Part shown: piece by piece, positions 33,038 to 43,482 of the stretch
Position numbering within the stretch: position 1 is the stretch's first letter
Layout of the letters: the number at the start of each line of letters is the position of its first letter
Source of the DNA: Cerioporus squamosus
Taxonomy: Eukaryota; Basidiomycota; Agaricomycetes; Polyporales; Polyporaceae
Assembly (NCBI GenBank): GCA_022592435.1
Contig: JABYQS010000147.1
Span: 31,330-95,329 of the forward strand
Reading direction: 5' to 3'
DNA: 64,000 nucleotides
The notes under the pieces: model-generated
The model's database searches: none
What the model saw: the letters and a program-made list of their open reading frames with translations, nothing else
What the model was told of the DNA's origin: nothing
Position numbers and translations under genes: made by a program

Positions 33038-33400
33038 GGATTTGTTTTCGGTCTACACATAGTCCCTTTGAAGCGTTCTACTAGTACTGGCCGACTAATC
33101 AATATCCCCATTCATGATCCTTAGATGGGCGAGCAGAGCACTTGTTTCGTCAGGCTGGTACGGGCGACGAACACGTGGTAAGAGGAGGGAGAGAGGCGTA
33201 CCGGAGGTAGCTGGCCGGGTAAGTACGCGCGGCTGGGAGGCGTCTGTAGCGACGGATCCATTTCAGCAAGCTGTAACGGGGCCCAATATACTGGTTGCGG
33301 CCAGGAAAGCCCCGATACTACCTATAGCGGCGACCTATTTAGGTCCGACGTGTCGCGCGAAAGCGAAGCACTCTGAACAGCAGCTACATGCTCAGTACGT

Positions 33401-36400
33401 GTGCATTGCATCACCCCGACAGAGGGTATCTGTCTTGGGTCAAGATCATGGTTGTGCCTTGACCGACTTCATGCAACTGCGAACACATCTTCTTCCTATG
33501 ATAACACAAATGGTGCAGACACCGGTACCGGTTCTTATTGCCCTGGTCCAGAAGGAGGCTCCCAGAACGTACGTGTCCGTGCGGGAGCTGATGAGAACAG
33601 GATCGGGATTGGCGACACGCAGTACGACGAAGGGGCGAGTAGGACGGGTGAGACAAGACGGGTAGGAGGCGCTGGTAGACAGCATGGGTCAACTGGAGGA
33701 CGGGCGACGGGAGATACGGAGGAGCGCACCACGGGAGACGTGGTGGGCGCAGGCGATGGCGACCCGAGGGCGACAGGCAAGCGTAGACGAAGGAAGAAGA
33801 AAAAGGCGGCCAAAGCCCGAGTGGTTTTGCAGGTGGCCTCGCTCAATATTAACGGCTATGGGAACCTCATAAGAGACCATGAGGACAATAAATGGGGTAA
33901 ACTCTACCGTATGATGTCTGAACATAGAATAGGCATCCTGCTATTGCAGGAAACCCATCTCACCAACGAACGAAAGGCGGCCATTCACAGTATGTTTGCG
34001 AAGAAGATCAAGGTTTTCCATTCGGCAAACCCGGAGGCTCCTACCCAGAAAGAAGGGGTAGCGGTAGTCTTGAACTCAAGATATATCAATACCAAAGAGG
34101 CGACGGCCACAGAGATCGTACCTGGGAGAGCATTACAGGTCGGGCTGCCATGCCCAGGAGGCGATACCCGGCACATTCTGTGTGTGTACGCTCCCACCTC
34201 GAACGGCGCAGCGGAACGTAAACACTTCTTCAAAGAGGTGTGTAAGTATTATGATGACCACCCGGATCTCCCCAAGCCGCACCTGATGGCGGGAGATTTC
34301 AACACGGTTGAGGATCCTTTAGATCGTCTTCCGATTAACGACAGCCCCGACCAATCAGTCCAGGCCCTAGACGACCTAAAGTTGAGCCTAGGATTGATGC
34401 TTGCAGATGGATGGAGAGTTACAAACCCGACCCTGCGCGAGTATACCTTCCATAGGGGCTCAGGCCGGAACGCAGTTTTCTCACGCCTAGACCGTATTTA
34501 TGTCACTCAAGAGGTTTTCGAGAGAGCTAGGGAATGGAGGATGTGCGAGGCTGGGGTCAGAACGGACCATAGTCTTGTGATGGTCCAACTTACCCCAAAG
34601 AATGCTCCAATTGTAGGCCAAGGGAGGCCGATTTTCCCTCTACAACTTTTGAAGGATAAGAAGTTAGCTAAAGACATCAAGAGCCGAGGAATTGAAGCAA
34701 TGCGGGCCCTCGCCACGCTTGTCTCAGCCGGTGGACGGACGGCAGACGGTAACCCGCAAAAGATCCTCCACAGTTTCAAGACTGACGCCATGAAACTGGC
34801 TCGCGATCGGGAACGCGAGGTGGTACCGAAGCTGCTGGCAGACATAAGGGCGCATGAACAGGCCCTCCAGCGTGTTAAAGCTGACCAAAGCCTGTCGGAA
34901 GCTGAGAGGATCGCGGAGGCGGAAGCCCTGACGAAACAGGTACGACAGCTCCGTCAACGACGCTATAAGCAGCAGCAACAGAATTCGAGAGCTACGCACC
35001 GTATCTACGGCGAACGACCGACCAAATACTGGTCCAAACTCCACCGTGAGTGCGCGCCAAGGGATATTATTCCTGCTTTCGAGCGGGAGGGACAGCTGGG
35101 CGTGGCCGGTGAAAAGATCTTCGAGGAGGACTCTGCCAAGATGGCGGAGATGGCGAGAGCACACCACATAAATGTGCAACGTGACGATCCGGACGCGAGG
35201 TCCGCGGAGGAGCGTGAAACCGACATCATAAAGGCCCTGAATAGTCTAGATGCCAAGGTAGATGCGACCCAGGCGGAGAGGCTAGGAGGCGAGATAACTT
35301 ACGACGAGTGCGCCCTTTCCCTCCGCTATGCGAAGAACGGTACGGCTCCAGGTCTGGACGGCGTTCCCTTTGAATTGTGGAAGGCTCTGCATGCCAGGTT
35401 CACCGAAGATAAACGCTTTGAAGATCGAACCAAGTTTGACCTTGTCAAACTACTGACGGCCGCTTTTGAGGATGTCAGGCTCCACGGCGTCGACGCCCGG
35501 ACCTCTTTCGCGCAGGGATGGATTGCCCCCATCTACAAAGAAAAGGGTGAGCGCACGAGGGTGGTCAACTACAGGCCGATTACCCTACTTAACACAGACT
35601 ACAAACTTCTGAGCAAGATACTTGCGGTAAGACTGGCCGATGTGGCGCCAGTGATCATCAATAAGGCGCAAGCTGGTTTCGTTCCGGGACGGAGAATCCA
35701 CAACCACACCCAACTAACTCGGATGATGATGTGCTGGGCGGAGGAGAACGACGCAGATGGAGCCATTGTAGCACTAGACCAAGAAAAAGCGTACGATAAA
35801 ATTGCGCATGACTATTTGTGGAGGGTCCTTCAGAAATTTGGCATACCTGAGACCTTCATTGAGCTAGTTAGATCCCTATACAAAAACGCAGAGACGTCAG
35901 TCATGATAAACGGGATTCTGAGCAAGACCTACCGGATCTATAGAGGAGTACGGCAAGGAGATCCTCTCTCCTGCCTACTTTTCGACTTGGCCATTGAGCC
36001 TTTATCTGCCATGATAAGGAAGTCGGAGCTCGAGGGTTTCAGTATACCTCGGTGCGAAGAGATTCTCAAGGCGGTTCTTTTTGCAGATGACACGACAGTG
36101 TACCTGTCGCGCCGCGACGATTTCGCGACGCTGCAGGGCGTCCTTGACACCTGGTGCTCAGCAGCCAAAGCAAGATTCAACATTGGCAAGACTGAAATCA
36201 TCCCCATAGGCACCCCGGAGTTCCGCGAAGAAATGTCAGAGACTTACAGGGTGTCAGGCGCATGGGAGAACTACCCAAAGGGTGTCCATGTCGCGCAAGA
36301 GGGGGAGGCAGTCCGAATATTAGGGGCTTTTTTCGGGAACGGTATTAACCAAGTCGATGTCTGGACACTGGTTCTCACCAAAATCGTGGCCATGAGGAAA

Positions 36401-38680
36401 CCTCTCATGGATGTTATCGAGAGATGGAAAGCGGGGCATGCGACACTACAAGGGAAGAAGCATGTCGTGCAGATGATAGTGGGCGGAATGACCCAATATC
36501 TGACGACGGTACAAAGGATGCCAGACGATATTCTGACGAGGCTCACCAGGATCATCAGAGGGTACCTATGGGACGACAGGCATAACTCACCCGTGGGTAT
36601 GGACTATGTCTGTCTACCGATCGATCGTGGAGGGCTAGGCATGGTAGACCTTGCCTCCAGGAATGAAGCTATCGATGTCGTGTGGCTCAAATCATACCTC
36701 GACTTTGGAATGGACAGGCCACTCTGGGCCTATGTCGCGGACGACTTGTATGCGAGACATGTCCCGAAACACTGCAGACCTGCATGGGAGGAGTTGCGCA
36801 TCAACCCTTTTCTTCAACGGTGGAAGCCCAAGGTACGAGGACTACCGGAGGAACTGATGGGAATGATGAAGTACGGAGTGAGACTTGAAGGCCTTGCCTT
36901 CTCGAGACAAATCCTGAGCGCAATGCCCATGTGGGACCACACTCACGCGGACCGCATCAAGCTAGGCAGATTATCAGTACCATCCAAACTGCTCACTTGC
37001 TTGCAACATAACCACAAGGCGAGGACGGTGGGGGATTTCACTGCGCTCGCGCAGACTCAGGATCACGCGGAGCACAGGCCAAGGGCCACCTGCGGATGCG
37101 TAGGATGTAGGAGTCTGAGGTCAACGGTAAACTGCTCGAACCCGCACCTATGCAGTCTCAGGGCGAAGGAGATGATTAACACCCTTCCCGACAAGTGGAA
37201 TCCGCGACTACGACAACCGGAGGACTACGAAAGAAATGCCATGAAGGATCTTCAACGAGAGGGCCTCGGCGACGACCTCTTTCCCTTTGACAGAAGCATC
37301 ACCATGTATGGAGACCTAGGCCATGCTTTCCGAATTTTTACCGGCAGCGAGCCAGCCTCGAACGAACAGATCAACATGTCTCTGGAGGAAGACGGCTCAT
37401 TCATGACGCTAGCTACGGATGGGTCATGCCTGTATAACGGCGAAAAGCGGGCACAGGCGGGGGCCGGGGTATTTGTCGCATCAAATCACCGGCTGAACAA
37501 GAGTGTGCGGCTCCCGAACACCCTTGAGCAGTCAAACCAGACTGGCGAGTTAGCGGCAACACTTCTGGCAACGACCACAGCTGGCGAACAGACACGGGTC
37601 CTCCTGGAGACTGACTCTCAGACGACCATGAACTCGATAACGAAGTGGCGGCAGAGACATGAAGACACAGGCTATATTTTGCAGAAGAACGCGCCCTTGA
37701 TACAGACGACTATCGCCAGTCTACGAAAGCGGAAGGCACATACTGTTTTCATATGGGTCAAAGGTCATAGTGGACACCCTGGTAATGAAGCGGCGGATGT
37801 ACTGGCGGCCCTTGGAGCGGAGCGGGCTGTAGGCGATCCGCTGCAAGTGGACATTCCTGCACGCCTCAAAGTTACGGGGGCAAAGCTGCAGTCAATAACC
37901 CAGAAGTTAGCATATCGGGCTATAAGAGAGAGAGCGAACCGAAAGATCAAACCTAGACCGAGGGCGGTTGCAAACATGGACCGGATCTCGAGTGGTATCC
38001 AGGCAGCTTTTAGGACGCAGCTCCACGATGCGTCCATATGGCTCTCCTTCCGGGCGCGACACGTTTCGCGATCGGTGTCGCAGTTCATATGGATGGCTAC
38101 CCACGATGGGTACATGGTAGGTACACATTGGCTGCGCCCTAAGATGTCGGCGGAGCTGCAAGAACGCGCTACATGCCGAGTATGCGGTGAGTGTGAAACG
38201 ATGACGCATATCATTCTAGAATGCGAGGCGATAGGCCAAATTACGGTATGGAGCCTTCTGAAGCGAGTATGGCTACTCACAGGGGCTGAATGGCATGAGC
38301 CAAGCTGGGGGACGACTTTCGGCGCCGCGTGCGCGGTCTTTAAGACGACAAATGGTACCAGGAGGACGGCCATAGAAAACCTCTGGTGCATCCTATGCAC
38401 GGAGGCCCTGCACTTAATCTGGAAGTTGCGCTGTGAGCGTGTTATTCAAAAAGAAGGAGTAGAGTTCTCAGAACTGGAAGTCACCAATCGTTTCTTCGCA
38501 ACTATGGACTCCAGGCTAAATTTGGATCGAAGGACAGCGGCGATGGCGCGAGGCAAGAGGTCTCTAAAGCCGTGCGACGTGGAACGAATATGGCTGCCGG
38601 TAATCGAGGATGCAGAGAGACTGCCTCCGAAATGGGTCGTAGACAGCGGGGTTTTAGTGGGTATCAAACGGGGACGATGA
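33401..38680 (+). CDS. LINE ORF2, endonuclease-reverse transcriptase-RNase H polyprotein
   Basis: 1,759 residues that make and integrate LINE cDNA by target-primed reverse transcription. APE endonuclease, about 145-375: VASLNINGYGN, LLLQETHLTN, MAGDFNTVED, SRLDRIYVT, RTDHSLVMV. Reverse transcriptase, about 640-930: GTAPGLDGVPFELWKAL, NYRPITLLNTDYKLLSKIL, QAGFVPGRRIHNHTQL, ALDQEKAYDKI, GVRQGDPLSCLLFDLAIEPL, VLFADDTTVYLS (FADD catalytic Asp pair at about 895). RNase H, about 1335-1475: LATDGSCLYNG, LLETDSQTTM, WVKGHSGHPGNEAADVLA. A C-terminal CRVCGECETMTHIILEC motif lies at about 1592. All catalytic residues are intact. The first 140 residues are low-complexity, and the true start within 33100-33700 is uncertain. 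Confidence 0.92.
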   Translation: MHCITPTEGICLGSRSWLCLDRLHATANTSSSYDNTNGADTGTGSYCPGPEGGSQNVRVRAGADENRIGIGDTQYDEGASRTGETRRVGGAGRQHGSTGGRATGDTEERTTGDVVGAGDGDPRATGKRRRRKKKKAAKARVVLQVASLNINGYGNLIRDHEDNKWGKLYRMMSEHRIGILLLQETHLTNERKAAIHSMFAKKIKVFHSANPEAPTQKEGVAVVLNSRYINTKEATATEIVPGRALQVGLPCPGGDTRHILCVYAPTSNGAAERKHFFKEVCKYYDDHPDLPKPHLMAGDFNTVEDPLDRLPINDSPDQSVQALDDLKLSLGLMLADGWRVTNPTLREYTFHRGSGRNAVFSRLDRIYVTQEVFERAREWRMCEAGVRTDHSLVMVQLTPKNAPIVGQGRPIFPLQLLKDKKLAKDIKSRGIEAMRALATLVSAGGRTADGNPQKILHSFKTDAMKLARDREREVVPKLLADIRAHEQALQRVKADQSLSEAERIAEAEALTKQVRQLRQRRYKQQQQNSRATHRIYGERPTKYWSKLHRECAPRDIIPAFEREGQLGVAGEKIFEEDSAKMAEMARAHHINVQRDDPDARSAEERETDIIKALNSLDAKVDATQAERLGGEITYDECALSLRYAKNGTAPGLDGVPFELWKALHARFTEDKRFEDRTKFDLVKLLTAAFEDVRLHGVDARTSFAQGWIAPIYKEKGERTRVVNYRPITLLNTDYKLLSKILAVRLADVAPVIINKAQAGFVPGRRIHNHTQLTRMMMCWAEENDADGAIVALDQEKAYDKIAHDYLWRVLQKFGIPETFIELVRSLYKNAETSVMINGILSKTYRIYRGVRQGDPLSCLLFDLAIEPLSAMIRKSELEGFSIPRCEEILKAVLFADDTTVYLSRRDDFATLQGVLDTWCSAAKARFNIGKTEIIPIGTPEFREEMSETYRVSGAWENYPKGVHVAQEGEAVRILGAFFGNGINQVDVWTLVLTKIVAMRKPLMDVIERWKAGHATLQGKKHVVQMIVGGMTQYLTTVQRMPDDILTRLTRIIRGYLWDDRHNSPVGMDYVCLPIDRGGLGMVDLASRNEAIDVVWLKSYLDFGMDRPLWAYVADDLYARHVPKHCRPAWEELRINPFLQRWKPKVRGLPEELMGMMKYGVRLEGLAFSRQILSAMPMWDHTHADRIKLGRLSVPSKLLTCLQHNHKARTVGDFTALAQTQDHAEHRPRATCGCVGCRSLRSTVNCSNPHLCSLRAKEMINTLPDKWNPRLRQPEDYERNAMKDLQREGLGDDLFPFDRSITMYGDLGHAFRIFTGSEPASNEQINMSLEEDGSFMTLATDGSCLYNGEKRAQAGAGVFVASNHRLNKSVRLPNTLEQSNQTGELAATLLATTTAGEQTRVLLETDSQTTMNSITKWRQRHEDTGYILQKNAPLIQTTIASLRKRKAHTVFIWVKGHSGHPGNEAADVLAALGAERAVGDPLQVDIPARLKVTGAKLQSITQKLAYRAIRERANRKIKPRPRAVANMDRISSGIQAAFRTQLHDASIWLSFRARHVSRSVSQFIWMATHDGYMVGTHWLRPKMSAELQERATCRVCGECETMTHIILECEAIGQITVWSLLKRVWLLTGAEWHEPSWGTTFGAACAVFKTTNGTRRTAIENLWCILCTEALHLIWKLRCERVIQKEGVEFSELEVTNRFFATMDSRLNLDRRTAAMARGKRSLKPCDVERIWLPVIEDAERLPPKWVVDSGVLVGIKRGR

Positions 38681-38726
38681 GTAGCCGCGACCGCCTGTGG
38701 GTCGCGGCTGCTCATCGTCCCCGTTT
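38666..38726 (+). repeat. 27-bp hairpin overlapping the ORF2 stop codon
   Basis: Left arm 38666-38692 and right arm 38700-38726 are complementary over 27 bp with one G-T type mismatch, around the 7-base loop GCCTGTG. The left arm contains the ORF2 TGA stop (38678-38680). As RNA it would be a very stable stem at the start of the 3' untranslated region. Such 3' stem-loops are known reverse-transcriptase recognition signals in several LINE families; that role here is inferred. Confidence 0.8.
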
Positions 38727-38914
38727 CCCGAGTCCCACACTCAGTGCGTAAGTGCATTTCCTCGCGGTGGTTCTTTATAATATTCATGGCGTCTGGCCCG
38801 GGGCCTCTGGCCTCGGACTAGCTGCCTAGCGCGTCTGGTCGATACTCTTCGGCCATGAGCTGCACGACAGGCCCCCATGGGGACAACTGTGGCTCAGGAC
38901 TATATGCGCCCCAC

Positions 38915-38915
<1 letters not shown>

Positions 38916-38968
<53 letters not shown>
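38916..38968 (+). repeat. Poly(A) tail of the LINE, 53 A residues
   Basis: 53 uninterrupted A residues end the LINE. The next host base is 38969. The tail is 46 bases before the first possible start codon of the downstream beta-galactosidase gene. Confidence 0.9.
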
Positions 38969-38970
<2 letters not shown>

Positions 38971-39014
38971 CGGTGATATAAGACCGTCCGAGGCTGATTG
39001 GAAGCAGCGGAAGG

Positions 39015-42000
39015 ATGCGAGAGTGCCAAATGCTCCCGAGTCTATCTCCGCACTGGGTGTTCGCCGCCCTCTGCACCGCTCCGATAATCCTCGGGCTGTT
39101 GGTACACGCCGGTGATCCTCCTCGCAAATCGAACAACCTGACAGAGGTCGTACAATGGGATAATTATACCCTCTTCCTACATGACCAGCGCATGTTCCTT
39201 TCGTGAGTGGTTCTCTTCCGTTTCCCTCTTGAGTCAAGACGGAACTTTTGGACCATTACGCCCCAGTTCCGGGGAGTTCCATACATTCCGTCTCCCTGTT
39301 GTGGACCTATGGCTGGACATCCGATTCCAGAAGATGGTCGCAGTTGGCTTAAATGGCGTCAGGTATGTGCCTCGTTCCTCCTTCATGTACGTGGAGCTCA
39401 TGCGAAGCGCCGCAGTATCTACATACACTGTGGGTTCCAGTCACATGAATTGACGCGGCGGGCTCCGACGGCTCATCCTCGCTCGCAGGGGGACTAACGA
39501 ACCCCGCACCCGGGGTACTCGACTTCAACAATTGGCGTGCCTTGCAACCCATATACGACGCCGCAAAGCTGGCTGGTATCTTTATCGTGCTACGACCCGG
39601 TCCATATGTGAGTACCAACTGTATTCTGTGTGCGAGAAGGGGCCGTTCACTTCTGACCTGTTACAGATCAATGCGGAGACTACGGCAGGGGGGCTCGCGC
39701 TGTGGTCTACTAGCCTCGTAGAGGGTGAAGTGCGCCAGAACACGACGAGCTGGAACGCAGCATATCAGCCTTACATCTCTGCTATCATCGACTCCGTCAA
39801 GCCGAACCAAGTGACCGAGGGCGGTCCTATTCTCAGTACGTCCTATGTATCTTGACTATTGCCTTGCATTACCTGAACGCCCATGACAGTGGTGCAGGTG
39901 GGTACGTTGTATAGGTGAAAGCTACAGAAGGCCGTGCCCTGACGCACATCCAAGACAACGAATACTCCCAAACCCCTGAACTGAACGCTGAATACTTTGC
40001 CGACCTCGAGGCACAGTACCGAGAAAACGGTGTCGTCGTGCCACTGTAAGTCACCTTCGAGAGCTGCAGGAGCTGGTCGTGTAACTGCGGCTTAGGACGT
40101 ACAATGACCCTGGAGAGAAGGCTGGTTTCATCAACGGTACCGGAGCTCCAGATCTCTATGGCTTGGTGAGCATGCAGGCGATCTTGTGATATACATGCGT
40201 GACTCCCCTACTATAGGACGACTACCCGAACAAATTCAACTGCACGAATGGTTCGTCATGGAACCCGATTCAAACGAACTACCACCAGTACCACATTGAC
40301 AACGAGCCTGACCGTCCATTCTATATGCCTGAGTTTCAAGGTATGCTTCCCGGTTTCTCTACCTAAGAAGAAGTACTTAGCTCATCCTTGATCGGTTTGA
40401 CAGGAGGTTCTCACGACTACTGGGGCGGTCCTGGATACGACGCCTGCCGTGCGCGTGTCGGACCTGACTTTGAGGACGTCTTCTACAAGAACAACTGGGC
40501 TGCGAACGTCAAGATGCATTCGGTCTACATGTTCTACGGGTAGGTACTCTTCAAACGACGACTCCGACAGTCGCATGACCCTCGCTTCCTCAGAGGCACA
40601 AACTGGGGTGGCATCAATTATCCAGGGGCATACACGAGGTAGGTCCTCAGCTTCAACCGCCGGTATGACCTGATATGACCATCTCAGACACGCTGTCCAG
40701 CTATGACTACGGAGCGGCCATCAAAGAGACTCGCCTACTCTGGGAGAAGTACGACGAGATGAAGCGCCAAGCGTTCTTCATCCGGAGCTCGCCTGAGTTC
40801 CGCAAGACGGATTGGATCGGAGACAATAACGTCACCGGGCACCGGCATCCCTGGAGTCGCTGTCAACGGCGCCGAGACGTTCGCAACTTTCCTACGCAAC
40901 CCGGACTCGGGGACAGGCTTCCTCATCACACGGCAGCTGAACTCGAGCTCGACGTACGTTTTCACCATTGCAGCCTTGTGTCAGATCTTCTCACTTACGC
41001 GCTTGCTCAGGGAGAGGATAAACTTCACGGTCTCTATCGACAGTCTGAACGGACAGCTCTCCCTTCCACAGACCTTCGACGCAATCGAGCTCAATGGTCG
41101 ACAGAGCAAGGTTCTCATCACGGACTACTCATTTGGCACGAACGGTTCCGTCCTCTACACAACCGCCACACTGTTCTTCGCAGGAACAATTGGCTCACGC
41201 GACGTCCTATTCCTCATTGGAGACGCGGGCCAGTCGCATGAAGCCTCGCTCATTCTATCAGGTAAAGGGTCGCGCTCCAACGACTCGCACGTCGAGTACA
41301 CAGCCTCCCCAACGCTGAGGGGTGCGACGACTGTCACCGTACGCTCCGGTTTCAAGCCTGGACTCATCACCCTGTGGGACTCAGACGAGCAGCTCGTCTT
41401 ATTCTCCGACCCCGTCACGGCCGCTACGTTCTGGTCGCCTGCTATCCCCGCCACAACTGAGAATACCATTCTGGGACTTGAAAATTTCTGGCAGTTCGGC
41501 ACGAATACGACCGTCTGATCGGCGGACCCTACCTCGTGCGCAATGCGACGATCAGCGGGACCACACTCTCACTGTACGGCGACCTCAACGCGACTGTCCC
41601 GCTCACCGTTATCGGGTCCCCAGACATCAAGAAGGTGACTTGGAACGAAAAACCGGTGTCTGTGAAGAACGAGGGCCGCGGGGTCTTCACGGGCAGGCTG
41701 ACGCTCAGCTCGTAGGTCAAGGAGGTTAGGGTACCGCGGTTGACTGGCTGGAAGTATGCGGAGAGTCTACCGGAGATCAAGGCTGACTTCGACGACTCCG
41801 ACTGGACCGTCGCTGATCACACTACGACCAACATCACGATCCCGATGGCTTATGGAGACGGGCGCGTCTTGTACGGTATGTCCCAGCTCCTTATGAGACT
41901 GTGCGGGACGCTGACTCGTGCGATATTCAGGTTGTGACTATGGCTTGTGAGCGATGCGCCGACAGCGGGTCGCGATTCATTACTGACATTATCATGTAGT

Positions 42001-43077
42001 TGTGAGAACAACATCCTGTGGAGAGGTCACTTCAACGCGACTGGCGAGGAGACCGCCGCGAACCTGAGTATCAATGGTGGAACCGGTGCGTCTACTGGTC
42101 GCTCTCTTCTGACCATGCGGTGAGTAGTCACCACTCACGAAATGCTTCGCAGGACATGCTGCATCTGTGTGGATCAATGATGTCTTTATTGACACCATCA
42201 GCAGCCTCACAGCTGTGGGAGACGCGAATGCTACCTTCGCCTTCCCAAACGGCTCGGTGATCCCTGGACAGGACAACGTCATCACTGTCCTCCAGGATCA
42301 TATGGGAAACAACGAAGGGACAGATCGTAAGTAGTCTTCCCGCACCTCGTCATCCTCGAGCTCACAATATGGGGTCTACTGCAGAGAAATCTGAGCGGGG
42401 GATCCGCGGATTCGAGCTTCACGGCGGGGTCGGGCACTTCTCCACCTGGAAGGTCCAAGGCAAACTCGGAGGTTACACCGGGTACGTTCTCTCGCCTAAA
42501 CATTGTCTCCATTATTCGCTGATCTCTATCCACACTAGTTTCCCAGATAGAACACGGGGCATACTGAACGAGGGCGGTCTCTTCGGAGAGCGCCAGGGCT
42601 GGCACCTCCCGGGGTTCGACACGTCTGACTGGACCACTCGCGCGCTCTCTGAGGGTCTCCCGGGCCCAAGGGCAGGCGTTGGTTTCTTCGTGACGACATT
42701 CCAGCTCGAGGTTCCGAGTGGCGTAGATGCCATGATGAGCTTTCAGTTCAGCGAGGATAACGCGCCGTACCGTGCGCTTCTGTTCGTCAACGGGTGGAAG
42801 TTCGGGAAGAGAGTCGCCAATATCGGGCCGCAGACGCGATTCCCTGTTCCGCCGGGTATCTTGGACTACAGTGGTAGAAAGTGAGTACACGGTCTGTCTC
42901 AGTGTCTGTGTTGCTTGAGCCGGTGGCTAACCGCCGGATGGTAGCACGGTTGCGGTTGCGCTCTGGGTCATGCAGGACGAGGAGGTCCATCCGACACTTG
43001 AGCTGGTCGTGGATGGTGTGGTGGATGGGGGCGTTGGTCCTATATCCACCAATAACCCGGGGTGGTCTCCGAGATGA
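39015..43077 (+). pseudogene. GH35 beta-galactosidase copy 1, broken by frameshifts and a stop
   Basis: A secreted GH35 gene with many short introns. The signal peptide lies in MLPSLSPHWVFAALC and following residues (ATG at 39015 or 39030). Motifs are TLFLHDQRMFL, TNPAPGVLDFNNWR, YINAETTAGGLALWSTS, VQVDNEY (acid/base Glu), FYMPEFQ joined to GGSHDYWGGPG (nucleophile Glu) and GGTNWGG. The C-terminal jelly-roll part includes GERQGWHLPGFDTSDW and YRALLFVNGWKFGK, to a TGA at 43075-43077. Three lesions are seen against copy 2: a frame slip near 40835-40845 (before GIPGVAV), a missing C at about 41515 (after GTNTTV), and an in-frame TAG at 41713-41715. The LINE sits directly upstream. It is probably a pseudogene, though the single-base slips could be sequencing errors. 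Confidence 0.75.
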
Positions 43078-43482
43078 TATGCGTAATATGGGCAGAGCAG
43101 GTCGACTGAGTACTGAGGCCTTGAGGAGCCATGGCTTTTGTGCAGTTGGAAAAGCTTGAAATGTAACATGATATATCTGTGAATCATACACTCAAGCTGC
43201 CGTGGTAGCACAGTCAATTGCGTCGGTGGAGCCTCACGTCGGAAGTGGACGTCAGGGCGAGAGAGCACTGCTTGTTGACGACACCGGTGGTAGGCGTCAA
43301 TGCCTGAACACATAAACCATTTGGGAGCTGTGTCGACCAGAAATATGCGTACACTCATGACATGCGGATATTCTACTGACACGAGAGACGCGGCTCCAGA
43401 GGAATGCGACAGAACATGAAGCGGGAGGCGGCATCTGTGGATGAGTACTGTGCAAGAAGGTACAGATGGCGATACGCAAACA
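43078..43482. other. Intergenic between convergent genes
   Basis: The 3' ends of GH35 copy 1 (plus) and the kinase-like gene (minus) meet here. No further feature is seen. Confidence 0.5.

Larger units (their letters stand above)
30272..38968 (+). mobile_element. Apparently intact Tad1-like non-LTR retrotransposon (LINE)
   Basis: The element has two long open reading frames in the same register: a gag-like ORF1 (30272-33037) and ORF2 (33401-38680) with endonuclease, reverse transcriptase, RNase H and a Cys/His C-terminus. The 3' untranslated region (38681-38915) starts within a strong hairpin and ends in 53 consecutive A residues (38916-38968). The presence of APE endonuclease plus RNase H fits the fungal Tad1 clade. 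No stop or frameshift is seen in about 8.4 kb, and the A-tail is pure; both suggest a recent insertion. The 5' boundary lies somewhere upstream of 30272 (possibly before 28630), and no target-site duplication could be identified. Confidence 0.88.

Noticed and set aside
33114..33665. 183-codon ORF overlapping the start of LINE ORF2
   Set aside because: Arg-rich with no domain and in a different frame from both LINE ORFs; probably a by-product of ORF2 composition, though it cannot be fully excluded.
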